A DNA stretch of 64,000 nucleotides from Paralvinella palmiformis. Lineage: Eukaryota > Annelida > Polychaeta > Terebellida > Alvinellidae. Each line of letters opens with the position of its first letter. Position 1 is the first letter of the stretch. The stretch is from NCBI GenBank assembly GCA_025642065.1, contig JAODUP010000089.1:423501-487500 (forward strand), read 5' to 3'. Position numbers and translations under genes: made by a program. The notes below the pieces were generated by a model, which had not been told where the DNA came from, searched no databases, and saw only the letters and a program-made list of their open reading frames with translations. Shown piece after piece: positions 45,578-57,811 of the stretch.

Positions 45578-45812
45578 GCGAGCTCCGGTGGCCTAGCGGT
45601 TAAGCACCGGCACTTGGTGCCAACGGTCCATCTGAGGACGTAACACACACTGGCAATGACCACCCTCAGGGTATTTCGGCTCCATCTTTCCGTACTGCTC
45701 CCCTGTGAGTGGTGGGGGAGGAGGTTTCTCAACCACTCCAACATAGAGGCTGTGCTGATTAAGCGACAGCCTGGGGATTCTCCCCGAACAACAAAACCAA
45801 CAAAACCGTAGG
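45578..45812 (+). mobile_element. tRNA-like SINE (family 2)
   Basis: The head GAGCTCCGGTGGCCTAGCGG fits a tRNA A box. The 3' half, GCTGTGCTGATTAAGCGACA then GCCTGGGGATTCTCCCC and CAACAAAACC, is shared with 14560-14640 (GGCTGTGCTCAGTAAGCGAT, GCCTGGGGTAAATCCCC). The stem-like GGGGATTCTCCCC is conserved as a pairing. No target duplication identified. Confidence 0.6.
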
Positions 45813-46444
45813 TCATCTAGGTCACGAAAGGCCAACAATCTATTTGACAAGTTTCGGAATTCCTATGAAGATCAACCAGCTAATTAACGTGATGCTCTGT
45901 AATAACGTGGACACTCTAGCATGAGAGAGGTTTCGACAATCTCACATGTCCGAAATTGTCGTATACGGGGGGGGGGGGTTAGGTTGAGTAAGTAAGTTTA
46001 TTTCAGGCTATACACATATTTCGAACAATACACAATTAACAAGTTCATATGTTCAATGCATGTCCGAGGCAAACACCAAGACATGCATCTGTAATATCGG
46101 CACATCATTTTAATATATCAATAATGATAATATATAGTTAGATATCAGTGTTAGCAAATCATGGCATGGCTGTGCTGGTATACTGCACGTACCTCTAACT
46201 AGTGTACATTATTAGCTGCTGTACTAGTGTGTGCGATGTTGTTATTGGGCGGCCAAATGTGAACAAGGATTTGGGTAGAACAGTGCTATTTATTATCAAT
46301 GGCCTTAACGTAAAGATTGGTCTCGAGATGAAATGGTTCTAAATATTTCCGTGAATAATTATTGCCAAGTTTTCTTATAAAGATTCGTAAAGTCGGTTGT
46401 AACAGCGAACCAGACTGGTTTGTTAAACATTACAGAGGTCCAAC

Positions 46445-46575
46445 ACCATGGCCTAACTTGAAGCGCTATTGGCCACAGATTTATAGCATCCGGGTTCATC
46501 TTTCAATTTGGCTAATTACCACTGGAAGTCGCTCGGCCCACTTAGTCTACCACGCATACCATTAAGGTGGGTATA
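46445..46575 (+). mobile_element. SINE family 1, old copy
   Basis: Diverged match: GCCTAACTTGAAGCGCTATT for the head, then GTCGCTCGGCCCACTTAGTC and a tail. Confidence 0.6.
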
Positions 46576-46621
46576 AAACAGCAACGTTTACATTGTTAAA
46601 CATTTATTAATTGTCTATTCA

Positions 46622-46722
46622 CGTCCTTGGCATAACTGGTAGCGCGTTGGACCACAGATCATTACCACGGAGTGTGTTTAATCTTTGACTTCGCTTCATT
46701 ACCTTTGGAGGTCGCTGTTCCT
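46622..46722 (+). mobile_element. SINE family 1, partial copy
   Basis: GTTGGACCACAGATCATTAC then CTTCGCTTCATTACCTTTGG; ends at GGTCGCT. Confidence 0.7.
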
Positions 46723-46974
46723 TCTCCAAAAATTTAGATAAAAAACATGAATTACGTTTCCTAATCACCAAATGTTAAAAAAAAATTATTTACGTAATAC
46801 ATGGATTCTAGTAAACAATATTTTATATTTACAAGCCGATTATTTCATTTATCTCTAACTCTACCAAATATTATTAGTTTCGTGATTATCAAGATCATTT
46901 GTATGAATAATTGAATTTATAAAAAAAAGTAGGAAATTGTAATATCAAATTACATTTTATTTTCCACATTTCTA

Positions 46975-47185
46975 CTAACTTTAGAAGGGAGCGACTCCGT
47001 GGTCTAACTGGTAGGTCATCGAACCACAGATCACTACCACCTGAGTTCGAATCTCGGCGTGGGCATATCTGAAGAGTGTTTCACCTTGGATTTCGCTTCA
47101 TTACCTTTGGAGGTCGCTCAGCCCATTTAGCCTATCATGCGCACAAAATTGGCCATAAAACACCAATCATCGTCTAACTATAGGT
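46975..47185 (+). mobile_element. SINE family 1, near full length
   Basis: The body runs from about 46987 (GGGAGCGACTCCGTGGTCTA) to about 47170. A/B boxes are TGGTCTAACTGG and GTTCGAATCTC. A possible duplication is CTAACTTTAG/CTAACTATAG with one mismatch, indicating an older insertion. Confidence 0.85.
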
Positions 47186-47479
47186 AACCACCCCCTGTCG
47201 ACTCTTACCGTCTCGAAATCTTGTTTGACTTTACCGTCTCGAAATCTTGTTTAAGACATACACATGTACTGCACAGAACTAAACTGGATTTATTTTTAAA
47301 CTTTATATTTCTGTGTCTCTGTTGCTGGCGGGTACTGCACTGAATTGAATTGGATGTCTTTTTGTTTTTTCGTTATATTCCTGGGTGTTTGTTGTCGAGT
47401 TTTTTTCAGAAAATTACAATAAACAATTAGATGGCATAGATATAAAATAAAATTTTCTGTATATCAATTTATAGCTTAT

Positions 47480-48275
47480 AATAGCTTCTTTAGCGTGGGT
47501 GGTGGTGGTGGAAGTAGTGGTAAAGTGATGGTGGTAAAATATATATATATGGTGATGATGTGATGGAAGTGATGACAGTGGATATGGTGGAGGTGGTAGT
47601 AGGGGGATGGTGGTGATGGAAGTGGTTATTGGAGTGTTGGTGGAGGTGGTAGTGTGGAGGTGGTGAGGTAATGGATGTGGACGTGGTGGTGTGCTGCTGG
47701 TGGTGAAAGTTGTGGTGTAGGCGTTGTTATGGTGGTAGAAGTGGTGGGAGTGGATACGACTGAGATGGTGGTGGAAGTTGTTGTAGACGTGTTGGTAGAG
47801 ATGGTGGTGTGGTTGTTGTGGAAGTGTTGGTGTGATGGTGGTGAAAGTGGTGGTAGTGTGATGGTGCTTGAAGTGGTGGTGGAGATGGTGGTGGTAGTGT
47901 GAAGGAGGTGGAAGTGATCGTGGTGGAGATGGCGGAAGTGGTTGTGGAAGTGTTGGTTGAAATGGTGGTTGTGGTTGAGGTGGTGGTGTGAATATGATGG
48001 AGGTGATGGCAGTGGATATGGGTGGAGGTGGTGTGATGTTGGTGGAAGTGATAGTGATGTGATGGATGAGAAGGTGGTGGTGTGATAGTGGTTGCGAAAG
48101 TAGTGGTGGAGGTGGTCTAAGTGGTAGTGGTGGCGATGGTGGAAGCGGTTGTGGAAGTATTGGTGGAGGCAGTAGTGGAATTGGTGGTGGATGTGATGGT
48201 TGTGGAGGTTGAGGTGATGTGATGGTGGTGGAAGTGTTTGTGGAGGTGGTGGTGGTGCTTGTGTTCATGGGCAGG
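47480..48275. repeat. GTG/GGA-rich minisatellite, about 800 bp
   Basis: Irregular units of the GGTGGTGGAAGTGGTGGTG type with strong G/T strand bias. The 296-codon minus-strand frame (Pro/His/Thr/Ser only) and the plus-strand Val-rich frames are products of the repeat, not genes. Confidence 0.9.
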
Positions 48276-48309
48276 ATTTCATCACATTTGTTACTAGACA
48301 GCACGAGGT

Positions 48310-48849
48310 ATAAAAATAGACGTTCACTTCTCTGTGTGAGGTTTTAATTTACCAGGAAATAATTAAAATCATACAAATTTACGCAGTAATCATCACCGAA
48401 AATAGAACACAACACTTAAATGCCTTATTGTCCGGTGAGTGGCATGAACGCTGTCTGGCTAAATAACGCCAGTCCCTAGAATGAACATGTTGTTGTGTGT
48501 GATAACGTGGAGTACACGTGTACAATATACATATTAGAAAGATAGTGAATGGTTCTCTGATATCTGTAATAGTGTATCAAATAGAGTATACTAGACTAGG
48601 CATACTGGTACTACGGTCTCTATAGCGTTTTGCTTTGTTTTTATCAGCTTCAACACTGTGCATTTTTTGCTGCAAAACACTACCATTAGCCAAGATATTG
48701 TGATATATGAAAAGATTTGTGTTACGTTTATATGCCAGCTATGTATAAATTTATATTTGGTGCGATTCCATTTTAGACCAAGATTTGCCTCAATGGAAGA
48801 GTCAATATTTTGAATATGAGATATAAATTTAAATAATATAGAACTTCAG

Positions 48850-48897
<48 letters not shown>

Positions 48898-49690
48898 TAC
48901 TATAAACTATGGTATAGCCTATGACAATTAAGTAGACTCAAACTGTAAACTGCATATTCTCTGATAACAAATATAAAACACCAAAAATTGTTCCTATATG
49001 ACTTCAATGTCTGTACACACAAAAACATACACGTCTTCCCAGTCATAATGTGACATATTGTGCATTATGTCACTAAAATATTTAATAAGCAGACTGACCA
49101 TTTAATTTCAAGAAACAATGATGTTTAAAATATTTATTACTTCATGTAAATCTACATCAGTTAGTCGAAAAGGCTGGCCTTGAACAATCGTCTAGGGTGT
49201 TCTTTAATGAACCTATCCGCAATTTATTTGGAAGTGATGTGTTTACTGTAATGTATTTTCATTAGTGTTAAGGCAGAAAACCTTGTGTCAGCCACCCAGC
49301 TCCTCAAATGGCTTTTGATTAGCCTCTACCCTCTGTTACGGCAGATCTGGCAAGCAGAGTAATCTTAATACCAGTAAAATTCTAATGTTCGGAAAGGAAT
49401 CAAGATCTGCAGATACTATGGAATTCATCAAAGTATCTGATAAATTGACCCTGTCCGACTGCCTGGACCACATATTGAACCATCTGGATACCTCATTACC
49501 TAATGACCTCGGAGTATATATGTTGGTCCAGCATCGTTCGAATCGTGATAATACCTTAAGCTGTGCTTGTTTCTAGAGTCCAGATACGCCCAATGAACAA
49601 ATCCATTACAATGTTGTCCCCTATTATTTTTTTGTGTTTTTATTATAGAGAAACATACTTTTACTTATTTCATCAGATGAAATATTTGTG
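48310..49690. other. No convincing gene
   Basis: Contains a (CT)n(TA)n tract at 48849-48897. The open frame at 49385-49576 (FIKVSDKLTLSDCLDHILNH) is coding-like in composition but isolated and unrecognised. Confidence 0.4.
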
Positions 49691-49716
49691 TAGTTTGGGT
49701 GGCGACACCACCAAAG

Positions 49717-49744
49717 ATACGGTTGAGCACATGCTCAACCGTAT
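49717..49744. repeat. 13-bp perfect inverted repeat, 2-nt loop
   Basis: ATACGGTTGAGCA at 49717-49729 pairs with 49732-49744. Preceded by GGGTGGCGACACCACCAAAG, which repeats the GTGGCGACACC word of the 35.7 kb hairpin. Confidence 0.85.
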
Positions 49745-49879
49745 TTTTGCAACATTATTAGCTCGTAATTATAAATCTAACTGGGCCAGACGAAGCAGCA
49801 AAATTGGCATAATCTATTCAAATCTTGCCAGAGTAATTAAAGAAATTTGTATATATAATAACATGGAGTTTATGTGGAA

Positions 49880-52260
49880 AAAAATATCTTAATTTAGGGT
49901 CTCGCTCTGTTGGTCAATGTTTTCTTGAACAAATTAGGATTAAATTAACCATATCAGTATAGACCATAAACCAGGGGTCGGCAACCTACAGCCTACGACC
50001 CAGATCCGGCCTGCAACGATAAAATTGCTTCTCTGAAAAGATTTGTATTTACATTAATTTTACACTTGTATATATCATGCAGCTTCTTGCAGTTAAAAAT
50101 ACATGTTGCCCACTGGAATTATTCCAATTTGCACTCTACTACCCATAAAATTCTAAACAATTAAGTTCATATAATGGTGACATTTAATCTCAGATGCTCT
50201 GAAACCTCTTCAATTTGAAAGGCTGTTTTTTTTTTTTTAAATTCTGCCAATGCAAGGGGGACACCTTTCAACACCCACCGCACTCTGCCCTTTGTGTCTC
50301 ATCCGGCCTGCCGACCAAGTCCAGTTATGTGATTTGGGCTTCAGCTCAAAAAGGTTGCTGACCTCTGCCATAAAGATTCATTTGGGTTAAAAACAAGAAA
50401 TCTTTGCGATTTGCAAAATAAGAAATGGTAAAATAATATGACTGACATTTAGGTTACTCCAAATGGATATATTAATATCCAAATGCACTTCAAATACTGT
50501 TGTTTGGATTAACTACATGTTTCATGTATTTGAGATGAAAATATGGTGTTTTTCATATCTTTATCAACTCTACAGAAGGGTTATTCAATTCAATTCAATT
50601 ATTACGACACAGGCAATTAATTGTTTTTACCTTACTAGACAATACCTGCATATGACTTGTGGTTGGTGGTATTTTTGCAACTCTTGTATTTACAGATGCC
50701 TTAAAAATAGCCCAAATCAAGGAGAAAGACACGGAGGATGTTGTAAAAAGGTGGTTACAGGGTGCCTGAGACAGAGGGAGAAAAGGTAGCTACTGAATTA
50801 TGATACACAAATTATTCTATGAAATATTCCAATATATATACTAGGATCCACTGTTGAAGATGTGTGTTTAATGTCAAATTCGATCTTTCTGAAAGTACAT
50901 TTTACAATTACATAGACATCTGTTTCAGTACTGCAACACAGGAATACAATACAAGCTGTTGTTGTGAATTTAACTCTTTATTTTTTTATTTACTTACAGA
51001 ATCTGTGCACAAGAAGGTGACAGATATGCCGGATAAAAGTATGTATGGAAGTTTGCAACTAGATAGTTTATAAATACTATTTTTGTTTCCTGGAATATTT
51101 TTGGCCATACAATGGTCAATTGCAAATATTTTGTAATACAGTTGTTCATAGATAACTTACTCCTGGTCTGGTAACTTGTGTTTTTATTTCATACCATATA
51201 AACCATTATTAAGGAAGTTAGCCTCTATCACCCATTGTAAATTTGGGACTTTTGTACAATGGAAAAGCATGGGCAAATCTGGTGCTGATTTTACTAGGAG
51301 CAGTACCATAGCCATAGGTTTGTAACCTATGCCAAATTTTGTGACAAAACATGTTACAATTGACTGTTTTGTGACCAAAAAACATTGCTCGGATATTATT
51401 TAAATAGACTATTGTTTGTCCTTATTTAGCACACAGTGAAATATTTGAACAAATATCCATATATTCTTTGCATCCCTTGTTAGAAATTTACCTTTAGAAG
51501 GACCCCAAACATTGTAATATGTTGCAACCCCATGGATGAAGTCATCTTGGTTATGTGATTGACTATATTTGGGAAAATATGAGCATTAATTAACTCACTC
51601 CGCTTTTCAAGTGTACACACTTGAAATCTGTTTGTGTTTAAAACGCATTTTGGAAAAATAATAATTTGGTCCTCATATAATTTTGTTGTGCATGAATTAT
51701 CACACAAATAAAAATATTTTAACATTTTCGTTGTATTACATTATATTTTGTATGCTCGTTTTAATAGATTACACGGCTGGATGAGATGGCGCTGATGCTG
51801 CAAAATTCTGACTCTGATTAACAATATAATACAAGGCAGTATAATATTTATTCGAGTTCAGTTTATAATCATGTATATAAATATATGTTATTAGTGCACA
51901 AATGGTAGCTATCGAGATTACAAATGAGACTGGGTCCCGGATGAGGATTCCAAGACAAACGTATTTTTAGCACCAAAACAACATTTATCTCGCTTGTTAA
52001 AAGTTAGTTATATTATTTGTTTGGTGGGAATAATCATCTGATGATCATTAGTAAGTATATGATATGCCCATATATGCTGCTATTCAATTCCATTAATTAT
52101 AGTATTTTCATGCATTATGTTTAGTTCAAAGTCCATAGAGTCCCCAAATAACCACTGTTGCCTGTAATTCCAAAAATCTTTTTCATTGTTATTTAAAACA
52201 AGTGTAGCTGTTTATACAACGATGTATGTTTAATTGTGTTTGTTTGGGCCAGTTAGAAAT
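49880..52260. other. No convincing gene
   Basis: AT-rich. Short open frames (50463-50789, 50864-51073) lack splice context or domains. Confidence 0.4.
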
Positions 52261-52286
52261 ATGTTGATGATCTAGTTTTAATTTAA

Positions 52287-52400
52287 ACATTTAAGAAATT
52301 TACCTGTGAGGATTTTTGATGATTTTGATTGTTGGATTTCATTAGGGAAATTTTTCCAGTATGCAGGTCCTTTGTAGTTGACTTGTATTGATGCTATAGC
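52287..52400 (-). mobile_element. Weak LINE C-terminal remnant
   Basis: The minus strand reads GPAYWKNFPNEIQQSKSSK, matching the G-P-x-x-W-N-x-L-P-x-x-I pattern found just before the C-terminus of many non-LTR reverse transcriptases. Very decayed. Confidence 0.4.
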
Positions 52401-53199
52401 TGTTCTTCTGTGTTTTATGTGTGTGTGTTGTTAACTTGTCTGGTGCTATACTTGTGGATTTCAGTGTTTTGTGGTATTAATTACTGGATGCAGTAGTTGG
52501 TTGTGAATTGCTTTGTACATGAATTTACCTAAGTGAACTTTATGAATATCTTGTATCTTAATTAAGTAGGTTTAGTTCTTTGAAGAGGGGTAGTGTATGC
52601 ATGTTCGTTAAATTATTGGCTTTTTGTATTATGTTTAAGGAACAATTTTTGTAGAGTTAAATTAATAAAATGGATAATTAAGCTTTTGAATGCATATTTT
52701 GTTTTCATTATTGTTAAGGACCATCACTGGACCACCGTTGTTTACAACAAAGGACCAATGACGAGCCAACTTTAGACAAATGATGACTTCCCAGCATTGT
52801 ACCAGCTGTCAAAATTTACTTTGCTGGCCCAACATAGTATGCCATCCATGGACCAGTGTAGTGTACACAATTGGACCCTGGTTGGTCCAACATTGTTGTG
52901 CTATCTGGTATTATATATATTTTCATTAATGTACAAAATAAATCAAATGTTCCCCAAATAAATGGCAAATAACTTCGTTTTTTTTAAAGTTGGCTATGTT
53001 GACGAAGTTTTGTTTCATTGTATCGCCCATATAATCAGGTTATCAGATTAGTTACTCATATTTACCTTAGAGGTTAATTAGTTACCTAATTAATTATCCA
53101 TGCAGAGATTGTATTGACGGTTCGTAATTATCAGATTATAAATTATCATTATGTGTCTGAGTGTGTCATTTCGTACACTACTGTACGTAGTGGCATTAA

Positions 53200-53221
53200 C
53201 ACACACACACACACACACACG
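53200..53221. repeat. (CA)n microsatellite
   Basis: About 11 units. About 110 bp further is CTGTGCCAGTGCC...GGTAAAACACACGCA, resembling the end of the 13.5/37.2 kb repeat family. Confidence 0.9.
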
Positions 53222-53690
53222 GAATACTGAAACATCACACACATTTAATCATTAAAATTCGTTTGCGATAATTTAATTAATTACCTGCTGATTCGTCACA
53301 GGTTGTATTCAACATACTCTGTGCCAGTGCCTTTTCAGACACTGGTAAAACACACGCATACACGCACATTTACAGATGTTTGAGTGAAAAAAGTGTTAAT
53401 ACATCAGTGTTGTTCACTACTTGATAAGTGTACTAGCAGTACCATTTCTCAAATACATTCATACATAATAAGCCAATCAATGAGTAAACTTCGCAGTGAC
53501 TGCCATCTATGTTTATACTCTCAAATCCTAACACGTGCTTTTTGTTCCGCATGATGATTTCAATTTGTACATTAATATAAGTTTATCTTTATTTTCTACT
53601 ACAGGTGAATGTTAAAATTAATAAAAATGGCAAATACTTGTAGAAAATAAAGAAATAATTAAGATTTGTTATAGAAAAATATATTTTTAA

Positions 53691-53876
53691 ATGCAATGCA
53701 AAATGGCGGGTGACCCCCCGCAAAGGAAGAGGAAAGCCATGAGCGAGACATTATTTGCGGCTGGCAGTGGCAGCCATAGCCTGTTTCTAACACTGTTTCG
53801 CCATATTGAGCGAAGTATTTTCACGGACTTCTGTCCTAATGTTTCCCTGTCTAGGCGATTCAGAGTGACGTCCAAG
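53691..53876 (+). other. Candidate first exon/short ORF upstream of INO80
   Basis: A CG-containing patch with ATG in good context (AAAATGGCG, 53703) opening MAGDPPQRKRKAMSETLFAA and running 58 codons to a donor (CCAAG, then GTAAAT at 53877). Composition is coding-like. Its frame cannot join the INO80 start exon (57649) without meeting a stop. It is therefore either the untranslated/uORF first exon of INO80 or an unrelated exon. INO80 does need an upstream non-coding exon, since its ATG follows an acceptor. Confidence 0.35.
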
Positions 53877-53929
53877 GTAAATTTACTAATTGACGCGGTC
53901 ATCATCAACATGTCCAAGCGCTAGACTGG

Positions 53930-55280
53930 ACAAATTGTAGTCACAGTGCCGGTAAAATGTGTTGTAACAACAGAAATGCGAACACCGACTTGTGTTATTT
54001 TGTGTCCTTGGTTCCTCTGTCATGTACATTCACGAGGGTGCAGGTTTGACGAATATTCAGTTGTGTGTTTTCGTTCAGCGTGTACGTTTATCTGGTGAAA
54101 TGTAATTTATTTCGAATGTCGTCTGCTAAACAATAAGTAGAACAACATCGGTTATGATTTCAAAGACAAACCAGAACGTCAGTAAGTAGACGACTAAGCG
54201 TGTTGCATATTCCGGATATTTTCAGGGTTTTTTTAACGGAAGTTCTTGGTAAAAGTTAGCTACAACTCTTTGTTATTTTTGCAGTTTGGGATATAACGTG
54301 GTTGCATATAAATATATACTATACTAATCTGATAGTGATAGTCGGATAGAGACTAGAGACACTCATAGAGGGTCTACATGTCTCGTTGTTGTAAATTTAT
54401 AATTATGTGATAAGTTAAAGAGAGGGATACTGTTTGAACTTGATGATCAGGTAGTAGTTTAAATATTTTAGCCTATCATCTCAATGAATAGGGAGTTCAA
54501 CTTAACAGAGCAGTATTTGTTATAATAATGAATCAACTGAAATTACTAGATTATACTGAACTGTCAGAAATTGTCTCATCTTGAATCTTTGATCAGAAGA
54601 ATTTTCACTTGTATACACTATGTATACATGGTAGTTATGGTAAATGTTTTCACAGTCCTGTAGATTGAGTACTGCCAGAGGCTTAGCCAGAAATGAAGGT
54701 TTTAGGTGTGCAAAAAACAAAACAGGGTGTGGAGAAAAAGAAGAAGTTGGATTACATGCATGGGCAGTGCATGGTTAAACTGGCTGTGTTTTTAGAAAAC
54801 ACGGCTGGGTTGGCTAAGCCTATGAGCACTGCTCAGCAAACCCTGATGTCAGGGGTTGAATTTGGGCAGTACTTGTGTTTATTGTATGTTTTTTTCGTGT
54901 CCAGTTATAGTAGAAAAATATGGTGTGGAAATTCAAGGGAAATTAAAATTAATTCCATATATACCAATACTTCCACACATCTAAGTTGGTAAGTATCACT
55001 TAACATAGACATTAGTCACAGGTAGTGAGTTAATGTTAATAGTAACTGTTGTAGTATTTGGTACTACATAAAACAATGTTTAACTGCGTCACTTCGTTTA
55101 TTCCAAACTTCAGACTTACATATTCTTGCGAGAACCAATGTGTGGATGGGACACGTCCAGTACATGGAATGTTGTACAAAGCAGGGGTGTGTCCATTAAC
55201 AGTAATAACAGTAGCATATTACCACAGTAACAAAAACAACAACAGTGTTTTATTCATTAAATTAAATATTAGGATGTCAT
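53930..55280. other. No gene recognised
   Basis: The open frame at 54693-54992 has no recognisable domain. Confidence 0.4.
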
Positions 55281-55284
55281 AGTA

Positions 55285-55440
55285 AAAAGGCTATTTTCTA
55301 TGTAATTTGTTACATAAAAGAGAAATATTGCTCTTTTTATGCACATATGAAAGAAGTCAGAAAGACTTCCACACTCATGAACTTTCGGCATATCTGTATT
55401 CCACACATTAATATTATTTTTAATCAAAATATATGGGCTG
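55285..55440. repeat. Local duplication, copy 1 (partner 56412-56590)
   Basis: About 80-85% identical over 155 bp: AAAAGAGAAATATTxCTCTT, then AAGTCTTCCACAC-type sequence, CATATCTGTATTCCACACA, TATTATTTTTAATCA. Confidence 0.85.
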
Positions 55441-55680
55441 TGAGATGCAATTGGAAATACTTCTCACACATGGCAATAGTCCAAAAACTTTCATACATCA
55501 GTATTTAACAGAAGATGATTCTACTGCATATGCATTACAAACACTGCTGGCCTGTTTAACAAGGTAAACCTGTTTGTTGTTCATTTTGTGGGCATCAGTT
55601 GTACGTTAAACGTTTAGAATTGAATGAAAATGGGATGGTATTTATTTCCTCTTTTTATCAATGAACCATAAAAGCCTATT

Positions 55681-55864
55681 GCCTTACTCAGGGCACCCCA
55701 ATAGTGCAGTGGTTTGAGCACTGTGCTGCAAACATCCAGGTTGAGTATGAATCTGCAGAAGGTACATATGTTTGTGGGATCTTTTCCAGGGTATGATCAC
55801 ATTATTTCCCAGTTGTGACTGGTGTCATGGCTGAACAAACTAATTACTCACTCGCCTTACTCAG
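55681..55864 (+). mobile_element. tRNA-like SINE (family 3), 11-bp target duplication
   Basis: The body at 55692-55853 is flanked by exact GCCTTACTCAG at 55681-55691 and 55854-55864. The head has AGTGCAGTGGTTTGAGCACT (A-box-like) and a degenerate B box GGTTGAGTATGAATC. Confidence 0.75.
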
Positions 55865-56411
55865 TTACCTAGTATTGGTTTATAGTTTTGTGTTAGCCAT
55901 AACATGAGGCCCTGTTTTCTTTCGGTCTTCAGTGTGGCTGCTTACCCATATACCCAGCTAAAACTACAAAGAGAAATGTCAGGAGTTTGGCCAACTGGGT
56001 GTACATTCCATTCAGCGAAAGTTTATATCAAATAAAGTAGCATGAGAATGGTTCATCTGGGTTCAAAGGCATGTAGTTTGTGGCACCAATGTTACAGTAT
56101 TGTAATGCATTGTTTGCAGTCATTAACAGCACAGGACATGTATCGTCAGGAGGAGTTTGTGCACTGAAAATGCTATCTTTATTCTACCCGTGCCAACAAA
56201 ACATCCAGACACATTGATGTTCATGTCTGCTGTCATCAATGGGTGAATCAATATGGTATGCACACAAAGCTGCCCTTCTTTTAGTTGTATCACCCTTCTG
56301 CTCATTGTTAAACATAATTATGCCTTAAGAATGGAAAACCAATCCACGAATTTTCTACAGGTCCTGAATCTAATTAAGATAGGTTCTAATCATTAATGAA
56401 TTTTGTTACAT

Positions 56412-56590
56412 ATATTATTATATAGTATAAAAAAGTAATTTTATACATAATCTGTTACTTAAAAAGAGAAATATTACTCTTTTTTATGCACATACAAGAG
56501 AAGCCAGAAAGTCTTCCACACATATGAACTTTGACATATCTGTATTCCACACAAGAGTATTATTTTTAATCATAACATATGGGATGGGAA
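56412..56590. repeat. Local duplication, copy 2
   Basis: Partner of 55285-55440, about 1.1 kb apart, same orientation. Confidence 0.85.
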
Positions 56591-57057
56591 TACATAGCTT
56601 GAGTTCATGGTAGTCTTGGTCAATACTCCGTAGGCTGGTGCAGGCAGCACTCTGTCTAACTCTACACTGTGAATGCTCTGTAACCTCCCCTGTAATTGAT
56701 TGTTATGTCATATTAAGTTGTTATATTTCAAAATGAAAAGGTTTAATACTTAAAGTTAAATATTATACGATTTAGTTTTTACATAAAACATAGATTAAAT
56801 AAATAAATATAGTTACTTTCCATTATTAACTATCTATATAGTTATATGTGTTATATCTATCAAATGGAACATTATAATTACCAGTTAATCTAAGGATTAT
56901 TATTTCCAAAAATTATCATTACAGAATATAGTCTAAATTTGTTTACATAAATAATCTTCACTGTGCATATCACTTAACATGCTCAGGTGATTTTCACCAT
57001 TAAAATATTTGATTGTTAGAGAAATTACCAGGCAGTTATAATGATAATACACAATGG

Positions 57058-57275
57058 TCATCTTTCAACTTAGTAAGGGTGCCTCCGTGGTCTAGCGGTA
57101 GCATGTTGGACTACAGATCACTACCACCCGTGTTCGAATCTCGGGGTGGGCATATCTGAAGGTTGTTTCATCTTTGACTTCGCTTCATTACCTTTGGAGG
57201 TCGCTCGGCCCATTTAGCCTACCTTGTGCACAAAAGTGGCCATAAAAAACAATCATCATCATCTTTCAACTTAGT
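57058..57275 (+). mobile_element. SINE family 1, full length, 17-bp target duplication
   Basis: The body at 57075-57258 carries A box TGGTCTAGCGG, B box GTTCGAATCTC and an (ATC)n tail. Exact duplication TCATCTTTCAACTTAGT lies at 57058-57074 and 57259-57275. It sits 0.4 kb upstream of the INO80 start exon, presumably in its first intron. Confidence 0.93.
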
Positions 57276-57648
57276 GGCTTCCAATACTGGTGGGAGATAT
57301 TTGTCAACTAAACAAATGATTTTGTGGTGCTGAGCAACTCTAGAGTGAAGTGTCACAAAGTAATTGTTATATCAAGTATTTATTTAAAATGGTTGAAATT
57401 ACAGTGTTAGTCTTTAATTGAATAAAAACAACTCATGGTTCTGTGCCATTTCACAACTGTTTACACAGTACTGCGTATGATCCTTTTCTATGATAAGAAT
57501 TTGTCAACACATATATTTGTTCAGAACACAGTACTTTGAATTTTCGGTTGTAAACCGGTTATTTTTTATCAGAGTGTCATGAAAATACTAGAGTAAAATG
57601 ATAATATAATGATATCATATTCTTCTACCATGTTTAGGATTATCTCAG

Positions 57649-57811
57649 ACTGAGATTGGTAGAGGATGTCGACTGACATCCAGATGGCACCAGTATCGGG
57701 AGAGGTGACCAATCTTGCCAAGCCTGTTCACATTCAGAATCTGGAGAAGGCGCTTCACTTGGAACCTCTGCTTAACTATGTTGAAGCATTTACCAAGTCA
57801 CACCCCTATGG
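57649..57811 (+). CDS. INO80: INO80 start-codon exon
   Basis: ATG 57666; 48 codons plus two bases (MSTDIQMAPVSGEVTNLAKP and on to SHPY). Donor GTAAGA. Confidence 0.92.

Noticed and set aside
47414..48304. 296-codon minus-strand ORF, Pro/His/Thr-rich
   Set aside because: Entirely explained by the GTG-rich minisatellite; no non-repetitive protein sequence.
49385..49892. Two adjacent open frames as a possible gene
   Set aside because: Different frames, no splice signals linking them, and a hairpin lies within the second; no recognisable family.
57075..57145. A functional tRNA gene
   Set aside because: The A- and B-box region belongs to a SINE with tail and target duplication; the cloverleaf is not maintained.
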